A stretch of 64,000 nt of DNA. Source: Erodium maritimum. Its lineage: Eukaryota; Streptophyta; Magnoliopsida; Geraniales; Geraniaceae. The stretch is from positions 136,803,203-136,867,202 of the forward strand of contig OY997588.1 in the NCBI GenBank assembly GCA_963921825.1, read 5' to 3'. This document shows positions 9,189-19,524 of the stretch, in pieces (positions within the stretch are counted from its first letter, which is position 1; every line of letters begins with the position of its first letter). The translations under genes were made by a program, and so were the position numbers. The notes under the pieces are model-generated. The model did not search any database and was not told the origin of the DNA. It saw only the letters and a program-made list of their open reading frames with translations.

Positions 9189-11814
9189 TGTAAGAACCGC
9201 CCCTGGTCGATTCCGGTCGAACCGGAGGTTTTGGCGAATGTTGACTCTTTACCAGAAAAGTCAACCGATGACTCCGGGAATCATTCGGGACCTTTCCGGG
9301 CCCCACAAAGCTTAGTCATCATTACAGTTAGCTTAATTAGGCCGTTTCCTTTCAATTGACTGTAATTGTGAAAAAGTCAACCCGGGAGCATTTTCGGTCA
9401 AACCAAAGGTCTTAAGGAATTATTTAACCTAAGCTAAGATATTTTGGGTTATGAGTGGTCCCCACATGGACATGTGTCCATGTTGGCTTGGAGGAGAAGA
9501 AATGGGTCTAAAAAGACTCATTTAACCCTCTTTGGTTGGCCTTGAAGAGATAAGAGTAAGAGGGCAATTTGGGACTTTCAAAAATAGGTTAAAGGCACAA
9601 AAATGAGAGCAATTCAGCTCATTTGAGCATTTTTGGCCTAATTATAGAGAGAGAAAAGGGAGAGAAAAAGCTTTGGAAGCTTAAGGAGGAAGAAAGGAGG
9701 AAAATGCTTGATTTTTGGATAGTTTTCTACTCAAAGTTCACCAAAAACACTATATTCTTCATCTCCTTTCAATTCCCAAGGTAAATATCTAATCCTTTTT
9801 CGTTTTTGTTGATTTTGGTTCATGGGTTTTGAGGATAAATGATGAATTTGGTTGGGTGTTTGAAGTTTTGATGTTGGATGATGATTTATGGAGAGAAAAG
9901 GGTGTTAGATGATGGATTTAAATTGGATTGTTGTGTTTTTGATGAAGAACCATCATGGTTTTGAAGTAGAGACGTTTTAGGGAATGATTTGGAGGTTAGG
10001 AAGGTCAAAAATGGAGGTTTTGAGGGTTAATTTTCGGGAAATCGAAGCTGGAGGAAGAGGAAGACGGAACAGTGTCAGACCCGTCACGGATCCGTGACGG
10101 GCACCGTGACGGGGGACGTCACGGCTCCGTGAGGGAGACCGTGACGGCGCCAATCATGGCTCCGTGAGGAGAACCGTGACGGTGCTGACCACGGATCCGT
10201 GACCAGGTACGTTACGGAGCCTGTCAAGGTTCCGTGACCAGAACCGTGACAGACCTGAGTTGGGCCTTTTGGGCCCATTTTGTTGGATTTCGAGTAATTG
10301 GGACGGTTATCTATAACCGAGTCCTTTTGGGGTTAATTGGGAATGTTTTCCTCTTTAAACCTCTTGTGATTTACTCTTGATTCGAGTATTTGTTTGTGAT
10401 CCAAGACTTTGGACCCGAGCTCGACGGAGGAGGAGATCCTTGGACATCGTGAAGTGACAAGGAGGAAGCTAGCCAGGTCGTCCGCTGCTAGGATTGGATT
10501 GCTTTTGAGGTAGGGAAAGTAGCGAATACCAGTTTAATTGCGGAAAGTTACTAGTATGCATATAGGTTGCAATTACTTGATTTTAACTATTAGAATGACA
10601 TGATTAGGATATGAGGAACGAGTGAAATGAGGGATAGCTTACGTGCCATGTCGAGCCGTAAGTTTGGGAATTGATGTGCTGTAGAAATGCATGTGGGCCA
10701 TGTCGAGCCCTTAGGGTTGCGTGTTGATTGTGATGTCATGATCTATGATTGAGATGCATGATGTGTGATTTAGCCGTTGTTAGATTGAGAATCATGATAT
10801 GGTATACTCGGTGTAGTATGTTGTGGCTATGTTTGGGCAAGTGTGCCATGCGTGAAGTGATGTGAACAAATGATTGTGTTATGATCGGGTGAGTGATAGA
10901 CCGATGTGATGTGTTCGGTAAGTTTGTGTGGTTGGTATACCATGGTTGAACTATGGCATTGCGATGCGTGAGACCTTCTTGATGCGTGTTCCAAGATGAG
11001 GTGATCTGGTATGATACCTACACCGAGGGAGTATGCCGGTGTAGGGTATCTAGACCGGGGACGGCGTGATCATTACCCCGATGCTGTGTGGTCCGGGAAG
11101 ACGCATGACCGAGGTATGTGCCGGTCCGGTATGTGTTGTGAGTGATGCCCCTAGGCTGTGTGCAGGGAAGACATCCGACCGATGTATGTGTCGGTCAGGG
11201 ATGTGCCCCGAGGCTAAGTATCGGGAAGATGTCGGTACCGATGTTGTGTGGTCCGGTACGATATAATTGGAACGGGCTGTAATAGCCGGTGATGTTAGGG
11301 ACTGCTGTACGGGACATGTGTTTGTTCTGATGTGTGTTGTATGCTTGATGATTGGTTGTGTGCGATGACCAAGTGTGGTTATGGTCTTGTGAGAGTGATT
11401 AACGATTGGTAAATTTCCGTGGACGTTGTTAGTTGTTATGCCTTGCTAGTATGCCCAAATTGGACGGTTACTCGTGGTGGTGAGCTAATAGCTTAACCCT
11501 TAACTACTTTTTCTACTGAGCGAAAGCTCACCCCCTTTACCTTGTTGTTTTACAGGTCTTGAGCGGGATTTGTGCTAGCGGGCTTCTCGGCGCTTGGGAG
11601 CTAGCGAGGGTCTTGTCTAGTTGTCTAGAGACGTATTGTTTATTTGCCGTTAAACTTATTTATTTTGTGGTTTTTACTGAGCTGTTGACTCATGAGGTGA
11701 CTTAGAGCTTTCAAACGGTTATTTGAGACCCTATTTGTTATTAAAATTGTTCTATTATTTATTATTTTAAATTCACGTCTCGAGTCCGGTCAAAACCGGA
11801 TTTGGGGCGTGACA
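9189..11814 (+). repeat. 5' LTR of the gypsy element
   Basis: The LTR begins TGTAAGAACCGCCCC and ends TTTGGGGCGTGACA, giving the canonical TG...CA ends with a partly complementary terminal GGGGCG/CGCCCC. The 3' boundary is fixed by the primer-binding site immediately after it. At 2626 bp it is long for a plant LTR. It contains an array of 35-bp repeats (10085-10259) and a region of diverged short repeats around 11040-11260 built on phrases such as gaccga.gtatgtg.cggtc. Confidence 0.8.
10085..10259 (+). repeat. Five tandem 35-bp palindrome-rich repeats in the LTR
   Basis: Five consecutive 35-bp units each begin with a variant of ca(c/t)gg.tccgtga and carry ccgtgacgg some 20 bp later. The first unit starts inside a perfect 20-bp palindrome, ccgtcacggatccgtgacgg, at 10081-10100. 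Units differ from one another by several substitutions, so the array is not new. Such arrays in LTR U3 regions often act as promoter or enhancer modules; this is inference here. Confidence 0.85.
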
Positions 11815-11817
11815 ATT

Positions 11818-11829
11818 TGGTATCAGAGC
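11818..11829 (+). other. Primer-binding site, initiator tRNA-Met type
   Basis: TGGTATCAGAGC follows the LTR end (...GACA) after three bases. This is the standard plant complement to the 3' end of initiator methionine tRNA and fixes the LTR boundary and orientation. Confidence 0.9.
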
Positions 11830-12647
11830 CTGGTTTTTCAAAAACTTCGGACTGTACGTCAATTAGGTGGGTAGAGTTGGGTCGTTGGGTTGCCGTGTGT
11901 CGGTTACGCAAGTCAGAAATTCCCTACGCGTAGAAGCGAGACGGAGAGAGTCTCGAGTTAGTGAAATGTCTGATCTACGTACCGTGTACTTTTTGTGAAC
12001 CGTGGTGGTTGGCGTCATTGTTTGAGTTAACTGTTTTCCAAGTGTGGACTTGGCCGGGCGGTAAGAGTGAAATTACCGAGACCCGAGGTGTGTAGCTGAG
12101 ATAACTGGCTGTGTGCTATGATTGTGTTGAGTGCTTTGTGCAGGTTGTGAATGGTTGTCCCACATAAGCGAATGGCTAGTGTAATTTACGAACGGGTCAT
12201 GCCCGATTTTCTACAGAAACTGAAGTGTATGTACCATCACGATTCGGCTATAGGGGCCATTGTAGCCGGGTGTGAATGAGGGGATGTCAAGTGGTTACAA
12301 CGTAATTTGGGGACGCCTGAACAGGGATGTAACGACGCGATGTCAACATGAATGTGATGTTAGAAAGAGGACGTGTTAAGAATTTGAATCTAACTTGATG
12401 TTTGTCTAATGTGTAATTGCTGTGTGGCGGATGCATTGTGGAGTTTGTGACTGTGTGTAACCTCGCTGATTGAGTGTGTGATCTATGCACTGGTTGTGTG
12501 AAATTGTGTGACTATACTATACTGAGTATAATATTAGTACGAGTGCTACTGTGATGAACTGTGTGTGACGTTAGTTATTTTAAGAGCGTCGTTCTATACG
12601 AGTTAAGAAACTGAACATGTGTGTTATCCGTGCAGCGGATATACGAC

Positions 12648-13871
12648 ATGACACCGACTAACGTACCACGAGGCACCAGGAGACGGCCCGCTGGAGGCCG
12701 AGGGCAGCCACAGACCGCCGAGTCGGCAGGGGCAACTAGTGCCCAAGGTGCACCCGCTGAGGGGCACGAGAGAGTTGAGACTACCCAGGAGGCAGCTCTG
12801 GAGGAGCTGACTCGCACTGTTCAGGGCTTGGCAGCAGCCTTTGCCCGGAGAGAGGCTACAGCTCCGACACCGGAGGTTGTGTCTGCTGCCACTGCAGCCG
12901 CCACCGAGGGACCTAGTCAGGTCGACAGCTACACAGCTCAGGCGCTGCGAGACTTCCGCAGACTGGGCACACTTGTCTTTTCTGGGGAGCCAGACCCCGA
13001 GGCAGCCGAGAGGTGGCTGGAGCGGATTACCCGCAACCTGGACACGTCAGGGATACTGAGTGGTAACCTGAGAGTATCGTTCACAGCATTCCATCTGGAG
13101 GGAGAGGCCTACCATTGGTGGCAGCGCGAGCAGGCGCGAGTAGGAGATGACTTTTCGTTGTTCGGACAGCGATTTCTGGAGCAGTACTTCCCACAGTCGG
13201 TACTGGATGACAGACACCAGCAGTTCCTGGAGCTGCGTCAGGAGGGACTGACAGTGTCCGAGTACGAGGCGAGGTTCACCTCCTTGTCTCGATTTGCTCA
13301 GGAGATGGTACAGACTGAGGCCTACCGCTGCCGACGTTTTGAGGGAGGGCTTCGCCCTGCTATTGCAGATCGGGTCGCTGTTATGAGGACCAAGGTATAC
13401 TCTGACATGGTGGATCAGGCCTTGGCTGTGGAGCGACGCTTCCGTGAGACAGCCAGAGTTCGGGAGGTCAGGCCGAGACCGAGCGGCTCCCTGTGGCCAT
13501 ATGAGTCTCGTGATCCGAGGAGGCAGAGGACCTTAGGATCGTTCCAGTCCCAGACACAACCGAGTGGGATGCGACATGTCGGGTTAGTGGCATCAGTAGG
13601 ACCTGCCTTGTCAGGACGGACGTGTTATCGGTGCGGGCAGCTAGGTCACATGGCTCGAGACTGTTCGAGGAGCAGTGGACCAGTAGATCGTCCGACGGGT
13701 AGACCTGAGGGGAGGCCGAGTGACGGGCCACCGCTATGTCACCAGTGTGGTCGGCCAGGACACTTCGCTGCCAGGTGCCCCGATTGGTTTGGGGAGATGT
13801 CAGCTCCGCGATCACAGCAGTCGCAGACTGGGCAGTCACCGCAGTTCCAGCAGCGTCAGGCACAGGCGTAG
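12648..13871 (+). CDS. Gypsy Gag polyprotein with two CCHC zinc knuckles
   Basis: The frame is 407 residues from the first ATG (12648). An upstream extension of the open frame starts only at a GTG, so it is not used. The order is a basic Ala/Pro/Gly-rich N-terminus, the retrotransposon gag domain (about 105-225, with FSGEPDPEAAERWLE, AYHWWQRE and FLEQYFPQSV) and two zinc knuckles: CYRCGQLGHMARDC at 326-339 and CHQCGRPGHFAARC at 364-377. Gag assembles the particle around element RNA. It ends at a TAG; the next codons in the same frame (13872 onwards) are also read as pol-like linker until further stops. The gene is intact although the element is not, so it could still supply Gag in trans if transcribed. 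Confidence 0.9.
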   Translation: MTPTNVPRGTRRRPAGGRGQPQTAESAGATSAQGAPAEGHERVETTQEAALEELTRTVQGLAAAFARREATAPTPEVVSAATAAATEGPSQVDSYTAQALRDFRRLGTLVFSGEPDPEAAERWLERITRNLDTSGILSGNLRVSFTAFHLEGEAYHWWQREQARVGDDFSLFGQRFLEQYFPQSVLDDRHQQFLELRQEGLTVSEYEARFTSLSRFAQEMVQTEAYRCRRFEGGLRPAIADRVAVMRTKVYSDMVDQALAVERRFRETARVREVRPRPSGSLWPYESRDPRRQRTLGSFQSQTQPSGMRHVGLVASVGPALSGRTCYRCGQLGHMARDCSRSSGPVDRPTGRPEGRPSDGPPLCHQCGRPGHFAARCPDWFGEMSAPRSQQSQTGQSPQFQQRQAQA

Positions 13872-14105
13872 AGAGCACCGCGGCAGGCAGCGAGCGCGCC
13901 AGTGCCGAGGTAGAGAGTTGCGCAGCAGGTGGCACTTCCACCACCCCCGAGAGGCGGACCCCAGGCACAGCAGGGATGGGTGTATGTTGTCACTACGGCC
14001 ATGAGGCTACTCTCAGGGTACGTGCTTGCTTTATAATTCATGGGCGTCCTTCTTGTTTGATACTAGATCATCTCATTCTTTCATCTCTTCTTCTTTAGAA
14101 GGAGA
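13872..14105 (+). pseudogene. Start of gypsy pol: linker and decayed protease
   Basis: Right after the gag stop the same frame reads on with GWVYVVTTA, a typical lead-in to the protease. Shortly after, frame-disturbed codons encode IHGRPSCLILD and, one frame over, SSHSFIS. This matches the region that in gypsy proteases reads D-S/T-G-A-S/T-H-S-F-I. The catalytic DSG/DTG is not readable. The sequence stops at the junction near 14105. Confidence 0.6.
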
Positions 14106-14123
14106 TATAAGATCCTTCTAAAG
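14093..14123. repeat. 11-bp inverted repeat at the gypsy/LINE junction
   Basis: ctttagaagga at 14093-14103 and its exact reverse complement tccttctaaag at 14113-14123 enclose gatataaga. The structure sits exactly where gypsy protease sequence gives way to LINE sequence, so it may be the scar of the deletion that removed the 3' part of the element. Confidence 0.65.
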
Positions 14124-15420
14124 GGTCGACCAATAATGTTGATCGAATTGAGGGTTCAAACCATCCGGCCTTGTAGTCTTGTTAGGACCCATCCGGAACA
14201 CTGCATGTCGAACCTCCTCATTTGACACCATGTTCGTAAGTACCCGGTTCTGGTCTCCCGAGATTAGATTTGGAACCGGCATAAGCAGTTCATGTAGGTC
14301 CACCTCCCCTACCGTGAATATCTTCTTGAATTAATGCAACAACATATCTTTCACGCCCGTGTTAAATGTGACATTAACACCCTCATCTGTTTCCAAATCC
14401 CAAATCCCATTACGACAATATCTCTTTGTTGTCGTCGCATGAAATTTTTTTTATTGCGCTCTTCATCGATCAACCTATGTTTTTTCCCTTTGTTTCCAAA
14501 AAGTCTCATGCCTCGATAGGGCTGCCTCGTACTGCTTTTGTATGGCCAACCTTTGACAAATTCCTGCTCGGTCCCACCGGCCATATAGTTCACCCAGGTA
14601 CGCTGCCAATGCCTGATCTTGTTGATGGTTTTCCGGTACACTTCTGGACCCCACGCATCTAATGAACGACCAATGTTGCTAATATGATGCTTGATATGCT
14701 AGCCACCTAGATTACCCCATTCCTACTGAACCTATTAGCCATATCCCTGGTTTTCAACCTAGCCATTTTCAAAACAAAACTGCCTCTTTGTTGGTGTAGG
14801 TCTGTCATTCACCATCTACAAAAAGATGGGCATGTGGTCAAATGTGGGGAATCCCACATTTCGCAGTCGAGCATGTGGTAATCTTGTTCTAGCATCCGAT
14901 GACATGAGGCACCAGACAAGTCGATCTCTAGCCGTTTCCGGGGGTCTTTTCCCCTAATCCAAGTATATTGATACCCCTCCAAAGGCAATTCCTCGACCCC
15001 AATATTAGTGAGGGTGTGACGGAAAGCCTGAATAAGGGTCATTAGGTACGACCATCCTCCTCTCTTCTCCCCGGGATGGAGTATACCATTAAAATCACCC
15101 ATAAGGAACCAATCCCGAGTTTGATGGACTTGCCCTAACCTACAAAGGAGCTCTCAAGTCCGATGCCTGTATACTCGTGCTAATTCGCCACACACACACG
15201 TGAAGCAAAGAACGGGCTCTTGTCCCACCCAGATGTGGGCGTCGAAATGTTTCTGCTTTTGGTCTTCTATCACGACATTGCATTTCTCATGACAATGCAA
15301 TACTCCCTTCCGCCCCTCTGAAGGCAACCCAGTAAACCCGAGAGTACGTCAGAGTAGGGCAAGACGCGACCGAGAGTGACGGTCGTTCGAGTGGCACATT
15401 TTGATGAGAAACAACACACC
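14111..15420 (-). mobile_element. 5' half of the same old LINE (endonuclease and start of reverse transcriptase)
   Basis: The minus strand encodes the second half of an exonuclease-endonuclease domain at 14809-15102 (FLMGDFNGIL, EKRGG, EELPLEGYQYTWIRG). A linker follows at 14351-14641 (KIRHWQRTWVNY). The start of the reverse transcriptase is at 14118-14303 (EEVRHAVFRMGPNK and PDGLNPQF). Upstream, to about 15420, are degraded pieces of the preceding endonuclease part. Several frames are used, so it is dead. In domain order it runs directly into the fragment at 6866-9183, with about 45 residues of reverse transcriptase missing at the break. Confidence 0.75.
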
Positions 15421-15489
15421 AAATTTGAAGCTACCACAAGGTCTTGCAGCTTTTTTATGTTGTTGCTATGTGTGTATTGGCCATTTTTG

Positions 15490-16450
15490 TGTCAAACTAG
15501 ATGTCAACCATGATGTCATGACGTCATGTGAGTATAACCAGAAGCAGAGCTAAACAAGGATGTCATACCAGAATGTCAACAACATTATAGCAAGTGACAA
15601 CTCACGCGCGTGGAATATCTAGAACGCGCCCACATTCATCTGGTAAAAGATATGTTTCCTATTCGTATAGATAGTCTTGTTTAGAGAGATCTACTTACGT
15701 AAGAAAATAACTAGATTCACTTTCCCAGATCAGAAGATACACACACATATTTGCGTGGATAAAGATTGGAAAGACTTACTGAACAAGAAATAAAAAGATT
15801 CAGCTACAACATGACTCTAAAGTCACCAAAACCCTAGAAGCCACAAAGCAAGGGTGAGAAGAGCTCTAAATACAAGACTATTCATTCAAGCTCGGTTTGA
15901 ATCTCTCGTAGAACTCAACGTCCATATCGTGAGTGAGATTCGCAAGTACAAGTCCGTGAAGGACATTTCATGATCCTTAGTTTACGGATTTAGATTCCTA
16001 AGCATATTGCAGGAACTCAAGAGGAAGTAAACTAAAGGTGAACGTTATAGGCTCATACTTGGATCAATGTTTGATCAAGTAGAAGAGCGGAATCATGTCC
16101 TTTGATGAGGCACGACAAACACAGGAGAACAAGGGAATTCTAAGACTGAAGGTGTTCGTTGAATGGAACTGAGATTGGATCTTAGGTTCAGGGGGAGTCT
16201 CTGAATTAGGTTTGTCATTTTTGTAACAATATCATAGGATTGATTTGGAGGATCTGAGAACTTGTATGTGTATTGTTGCATTAGAGTGAAAATCTTTTCA
16301 CTGGCAAAGTGCCCCCAGATGTAGGTATGAAGTACCGAACTGAGTAAACAATTTTGTGTCTCTGTGTATTTGATTTCTTTATGCTTATTGTACTGTTTAT
16401 ACTCCGAATAGTGAGATGTCATCAGACAAGTCGGAACATTAAGTTTGACA
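15490..16450. repeat. Probable solo LTR of a copia-type element
   Basis: The ends TGTCAAACT (15490-15498) and AGTTTGACA (16442-16450) are perfect 9-bp inverted repeats with TG...CA termini. Between them is LTR-like sequence: a palindromic catgacgtcatg near the left end (15517-15528), a TATA-like ctctaaata near 15865 and a gggggagtct motif near 16191. No primer site follows 16450 and no internal coding lies on either side, so a solo LTR is likely. The flanking five bases (ttttg and tctca) do not match, so the boundaries or the solo-LTR reading may be wrong. Confidence 0.5.
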
Positions 16451-17593
16451 TCTCATCATCGTCATACAATTAAGCATTCATGTTAGTATAATCCGAGAAT
16501 GATTGCTCTATAAGATAGTCTTTAAAGGAATAAATGAATTTCAAGGTTAGGTCTGGCAATACTCAATGAGGTTTCAAATGGTTGCCAAAATGTTTAGCTA
16601 ACAACTACTTTAATCCTGATCGATTATGATAATGTGACACCATCTAAGATAATATATGAAATATGTTTTTGAGAGGCTTTAGAATTGGCTTCAATGATGG
16701 CAACTTTTGCCACAAGATGTAGTTGGGAGCACCTGAGAACCAAAGTCTTCTTATTCCCTAAAGGCTGCCTGAGCTTACGAAACCAAACAACTTACTTGTT
16801 TTCAGGAAGGAGATCATGTACATCTAACGGAAACAAAGGCCTCTTTAATCTCTTTTGGATCTTTACCCCGAGGTAGATTTACTTACCCCACCCAACATGT
16901 TTTCAGGAAGCATCTCAACGGCTCTCCTCCCACTCCTAACTTCCTCCCTTCTACCCTCACTTTTATGCTCTCCAAATCTCCCAATTTTCGTTAGGATGTT
17001 GTCAATGTTACAAATGTAATTTTAACCTAATTTACAACCAATTAATCCTATGTCACATGAAAGTACAAGGGTACGATAGGAACTAGAAGAGGGACATTCC
17101 CCGTCTACCCTCAGATTGGATGTCACTCTTGGATGAGAATCAAGTGTTTCTTGGAACTCCCATTTGCAACTCCTCTTTCTATATGTTATGTTTAAGTTCA
17201 GGTTTTTATTTTCGGTCTTCGCACTTTAGATTTGGATTCCGTGCCACTAGGCACGTGTTTTTGTAGCCTTTGCACAGATTATTTTACATGATATTATTAT
17301 GTCGTTTAAAAAGAAAACATCATAGAATCGTTTGCCGCTTCTTAAACACATTCAACTGTTCCCATAACGTTAGCAAAATGTGAGTATATATGCAAAAAAA
17401 AACTTGATCCACTCAATTTCGGGACCTAAAAATTGAGTGTTGGCGCCACCATTTTCACGAGAATAAAGCTGCGGATGACCCGATAGAAGTGATTTCTAAT
17501 CAAAACAAGCAATTTACTAATAATATCGCCCCCGTCAACCCATTAAATGGCAAGAAAGACCGTATCCTCGACCAATAACCTCGAAAACAAAAC
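16451..17593. other. Intergenic stretch and upstream region of PR-1 gene
   Basis: No gene is supported. TATATAT occurs at 17385-17391, about 200 bp before the PR-1 ATG, and may be its core promoter, although the spacing is long. Short open frames around 16685-16876 have no recognisable domain. Confidence 0.4.
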
Positions 17594-18133
17594 ATGGACA
17601 CTTCAAAACTCGGCACACTCGTGATTTGCATGGCACTATCGTTGGCCATCGCGCGCACCTCCCACGCGCAGGCCGAGATGGAAACGTGCCTCAACGGGCA
17701 CAACGACCTGCGGGCGAAATCCGGAGCCCCGCCGCTGAGCTGGGACGAATCCCTGGCGGAGAAGGCGCTGTTGGCCGCGGAGAGGCGGAGGGCGGAAGGG
17801 TGCGGCGAGGAGCCGCCGGACATGCCCATGAGTGAGAACGTTTTCCTCTCCAACGAAGGCGACCCCGTCGACGCCATCCTCCAGCTGATGCACACCATGG
17901 AGTGGGAGAGCTACGCCTACGACGTCACCACTCAGTCCTGCCCGGAGTTCTATCCCTGCGCCCACTTCGTCCGGATGGCGTCGCCGCAGACCCTCCGCCT
18001 CGGCTGCTCCGCCGTGGCCTGCGAGGCGGGCGGCGGCTCCTTGGTCGTGTGCTTGTATGACCCACCGCATCCTCCCGTCCCGCCCACTCCTGCGCATGGT
18101 TTAAGCGTTGTGCCTACCACGTTCCGTACTTGA
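17594..18133 (+). CDS. PR-1-like secreted CAP-domain protein with proline-rich tail
   Basis: A 179-residue intronless frame starting at the first ATG (17594-17596). Residues 1-25 are a signal peptide (cleavage likely after SHA), so the product is predicted to be extracellular. CAP landmarks are H36 (NGHNDLRAKSG), the core PPLSWDESLAEKA, E81 in a SEN motif (usually GEN), WESYAYD and H124 in CAHFVRMAS. Cysteines are C70, C116, C122, C138, C143 and C153. All four metal-site positions are plausible, unlike the paralogue at 6032-6550. After CLYDPP the tail is rich in proline and ends FRT. The coding part is strongly GC-rich against AT-rich flanks. Shared CLYDPP/CYYDPP endings and PLxWD cores suggest the two genes are diverged paralogues. 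Role in defence is inferred from family only. Confidence 0.9.
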   Translation: MDTSKLGTLVICMALSLAIARTSHAQAEMETCLNGHNDLRAKSGAPPLSWDESLAEKALLAAERRRAEGCGEEPPDMPMSENVFLSNEGDPVDAILQLMHTMEWESYAYDVTTQSCPEFYPCAHFVRMASPQTLRLGCSAVACEAGGGSLVVCLYDPPHPPVPPTPAHGLSVVPTTFRT

Positions 18134-18500
18134 ATTAGGTATAATGGGAACGGTCCATGTGATGCCTCGTCCCGGTATAAGAGAACTGCATCCTGGATTG
18201 TGTTCTATCTAAATGTCCTGTCCTTTCTTATAATTGTTCCTTCTTGGGAACTTGTAAGTTTAACATGATTATGTATATTGCTTGTACACAATAAGACTTT
18301 TGAAATCTTTATTTCACAAGAATGTGTGACTTGTGTTAGATATGAGAAATACTGTGTATATAATCACTAATTGATGAATATTTTAGATGGAACCTAACTT
18401 CGTGATGGTCTGTTTAAACTAAGATGAAATGTTTTCATAAAGATAATAGGACAATAAGATTGAGGGGTCTTTTGTGTAAGTTAGATTTGAGTACAAATAT
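18134..18500 (+). other. 3' flank of PR-1 gene
   Basis: AT-rich sequence downstream of the stop codon, presumably the 3' untranslated region and spacer. I see no other feature in it. Confidence 0.4.
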
Positions 18501-19420
18501 CATAACGCATTTGCAGCCGCCACAACTGTAACTTCCTCCCCTCTTCTCCTCACCGGCGGCGTCAGGGTCTCCGACCATTGACATCGTCGGTGGAGATCTT
18601 CTTCCCCTCCTTTTTCTTCTCCTCCTTTTTCTCTCCGGCCCTTTTCTCTTCCTCAGTCAAGCATGTCTCTGCCTCGTCGGATCTCAGTGGTGTTGAGGGA
18701 GCTTCGGGCTCGGAACTGTGTTTCTGGCCGACATCTCTACTCGCTGGTTACTCTGAATACTCGGATCTATTCAATCCTTGTGTTGGTTTGCCGGAGTCGA
18801 CAGATATGCTACTGGGTGCTGTTGTGGCTTGTGTGGCCGGATGGGGTGTGGCCGGGTGGGGTGTGGCTGTACCTCGAAGCTGTCGTCAAGGATCATCTGA
18901 CCCAAATATGGGTCTTGGGTCTTTGTTTCTCAACCTTCCCGGTCGTAGATCGGAGCGGGTTTGGGTCATTTCTTCTCTAGTGTGGTGGTCATCGTGCTCG
19001 ATGTGGTGGTGGTTGGTCCGGCTGGACATGCTCGGGGTTTCTGTGGAGTGGGCATCTCCGGCCAGTTTGTCCCTTCTTGCGCCAGAGAGTGCTTCGGCCT
19101 TCTTGCTCCGGCGTGGGGTTCCGCCGGCGGTCGCCTCCTGAACTTGTCGCCTTCCAGTTCATCTTGTGGACGGTGGATCTCTATCGGGAGTGAAGTCTCG
19201 CCGGAACTCAGTTGGAGCTTCGTCGGGACTCCGGCGCCTTGTTTCTCCCCTTCTCCGCCGGCTATGCTCTCGCCGGAGGTGCAGTCTTGGCCAGAACTGC
19301 CTGGGCCGGTGCGTCGGTCATGAGCGGTTGGGTCTTGGGTTCGTTAGTTTTGGAGGCTGGTTGCGTCTGAGCTGGATTCTCGGGTCGGGTAGGGTTTTTC
19401 TTGTTGGACCGGGTCGAGTA

Positions 19421-19524
19421 GGTTGGGCCTGGTCAGTTTGGGTCGGGTCGGGTAAGCTAGTTGGATCGGGCAGGGCCAGGTCAGAAGCTAAGGTTGGGCC
19501 TGGTCAGTTTGGGTCGGGTCGGGT
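19421..19524 (+). repeat. 33-bp direct repeat, two exact copies
   Basis: A 33-bp unit beginning ggttgggcctggtcagtttg occurs identically at 19421-19453 and 19492-19524, 71 bp apart. A shorter variant starts at about 19549. It lies in the GT-rich retroposon-like block. Confidence 0.85.

Larger units (their letters stand above)
9189..14105 (+). mobile_element. Truncated Ty3/gypsy retrotransposon (5' LTR, gag, start of pol)
   Basis: A 2.6-kb 5' LTR, a methionine-tRNA primer site, an intact gag frame and the beginning of pol (degraded protease) are present. Integrase, reverse transcriptase and the 3' LTR are missing, so the copy was cut down after insertion. It lies in an older minus-strand LINE, whose two halves occupy 6866-9183 and 14111-15420. 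TATAA at 9184-9188 just before the LTR also occurs at 14106-14110 just after the internal remnant. This resembles a 5-bp duplication, but without a 3' LTR it cannot be taken as a proven one. The long LTR and methionine primer site fit the Tekay/Del type of chromovirus, though lineage assignment needs pol. Confidence 0.8.

Noticed and set aside
10085-10259. Regular 35-bp repeats resembling a CRISPR array
   Set aside because: Units abut with no unique spacers, they vary internally, and they sit in a plant LTR; this is an ordinary tandem array.
12621-12647. N-terminal extension of Gag from 12621
   Set aside because: The first codon is GTG; the ATG at 12648 is the natural start.
17636-18097. 153-codon minus-strand frame over the PR-1 gene
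   Set aside because: It is a shadow of GC-rich PR-1 coding sequence; the plus strand has a signal peptide and CAP motifs.
18578-19141. Long open frame of 187 codons with hydrophobic stretches
   Set aside because: It overlaps other long frames in the same GT-rich block and shows no domain; base composition explains the openness.
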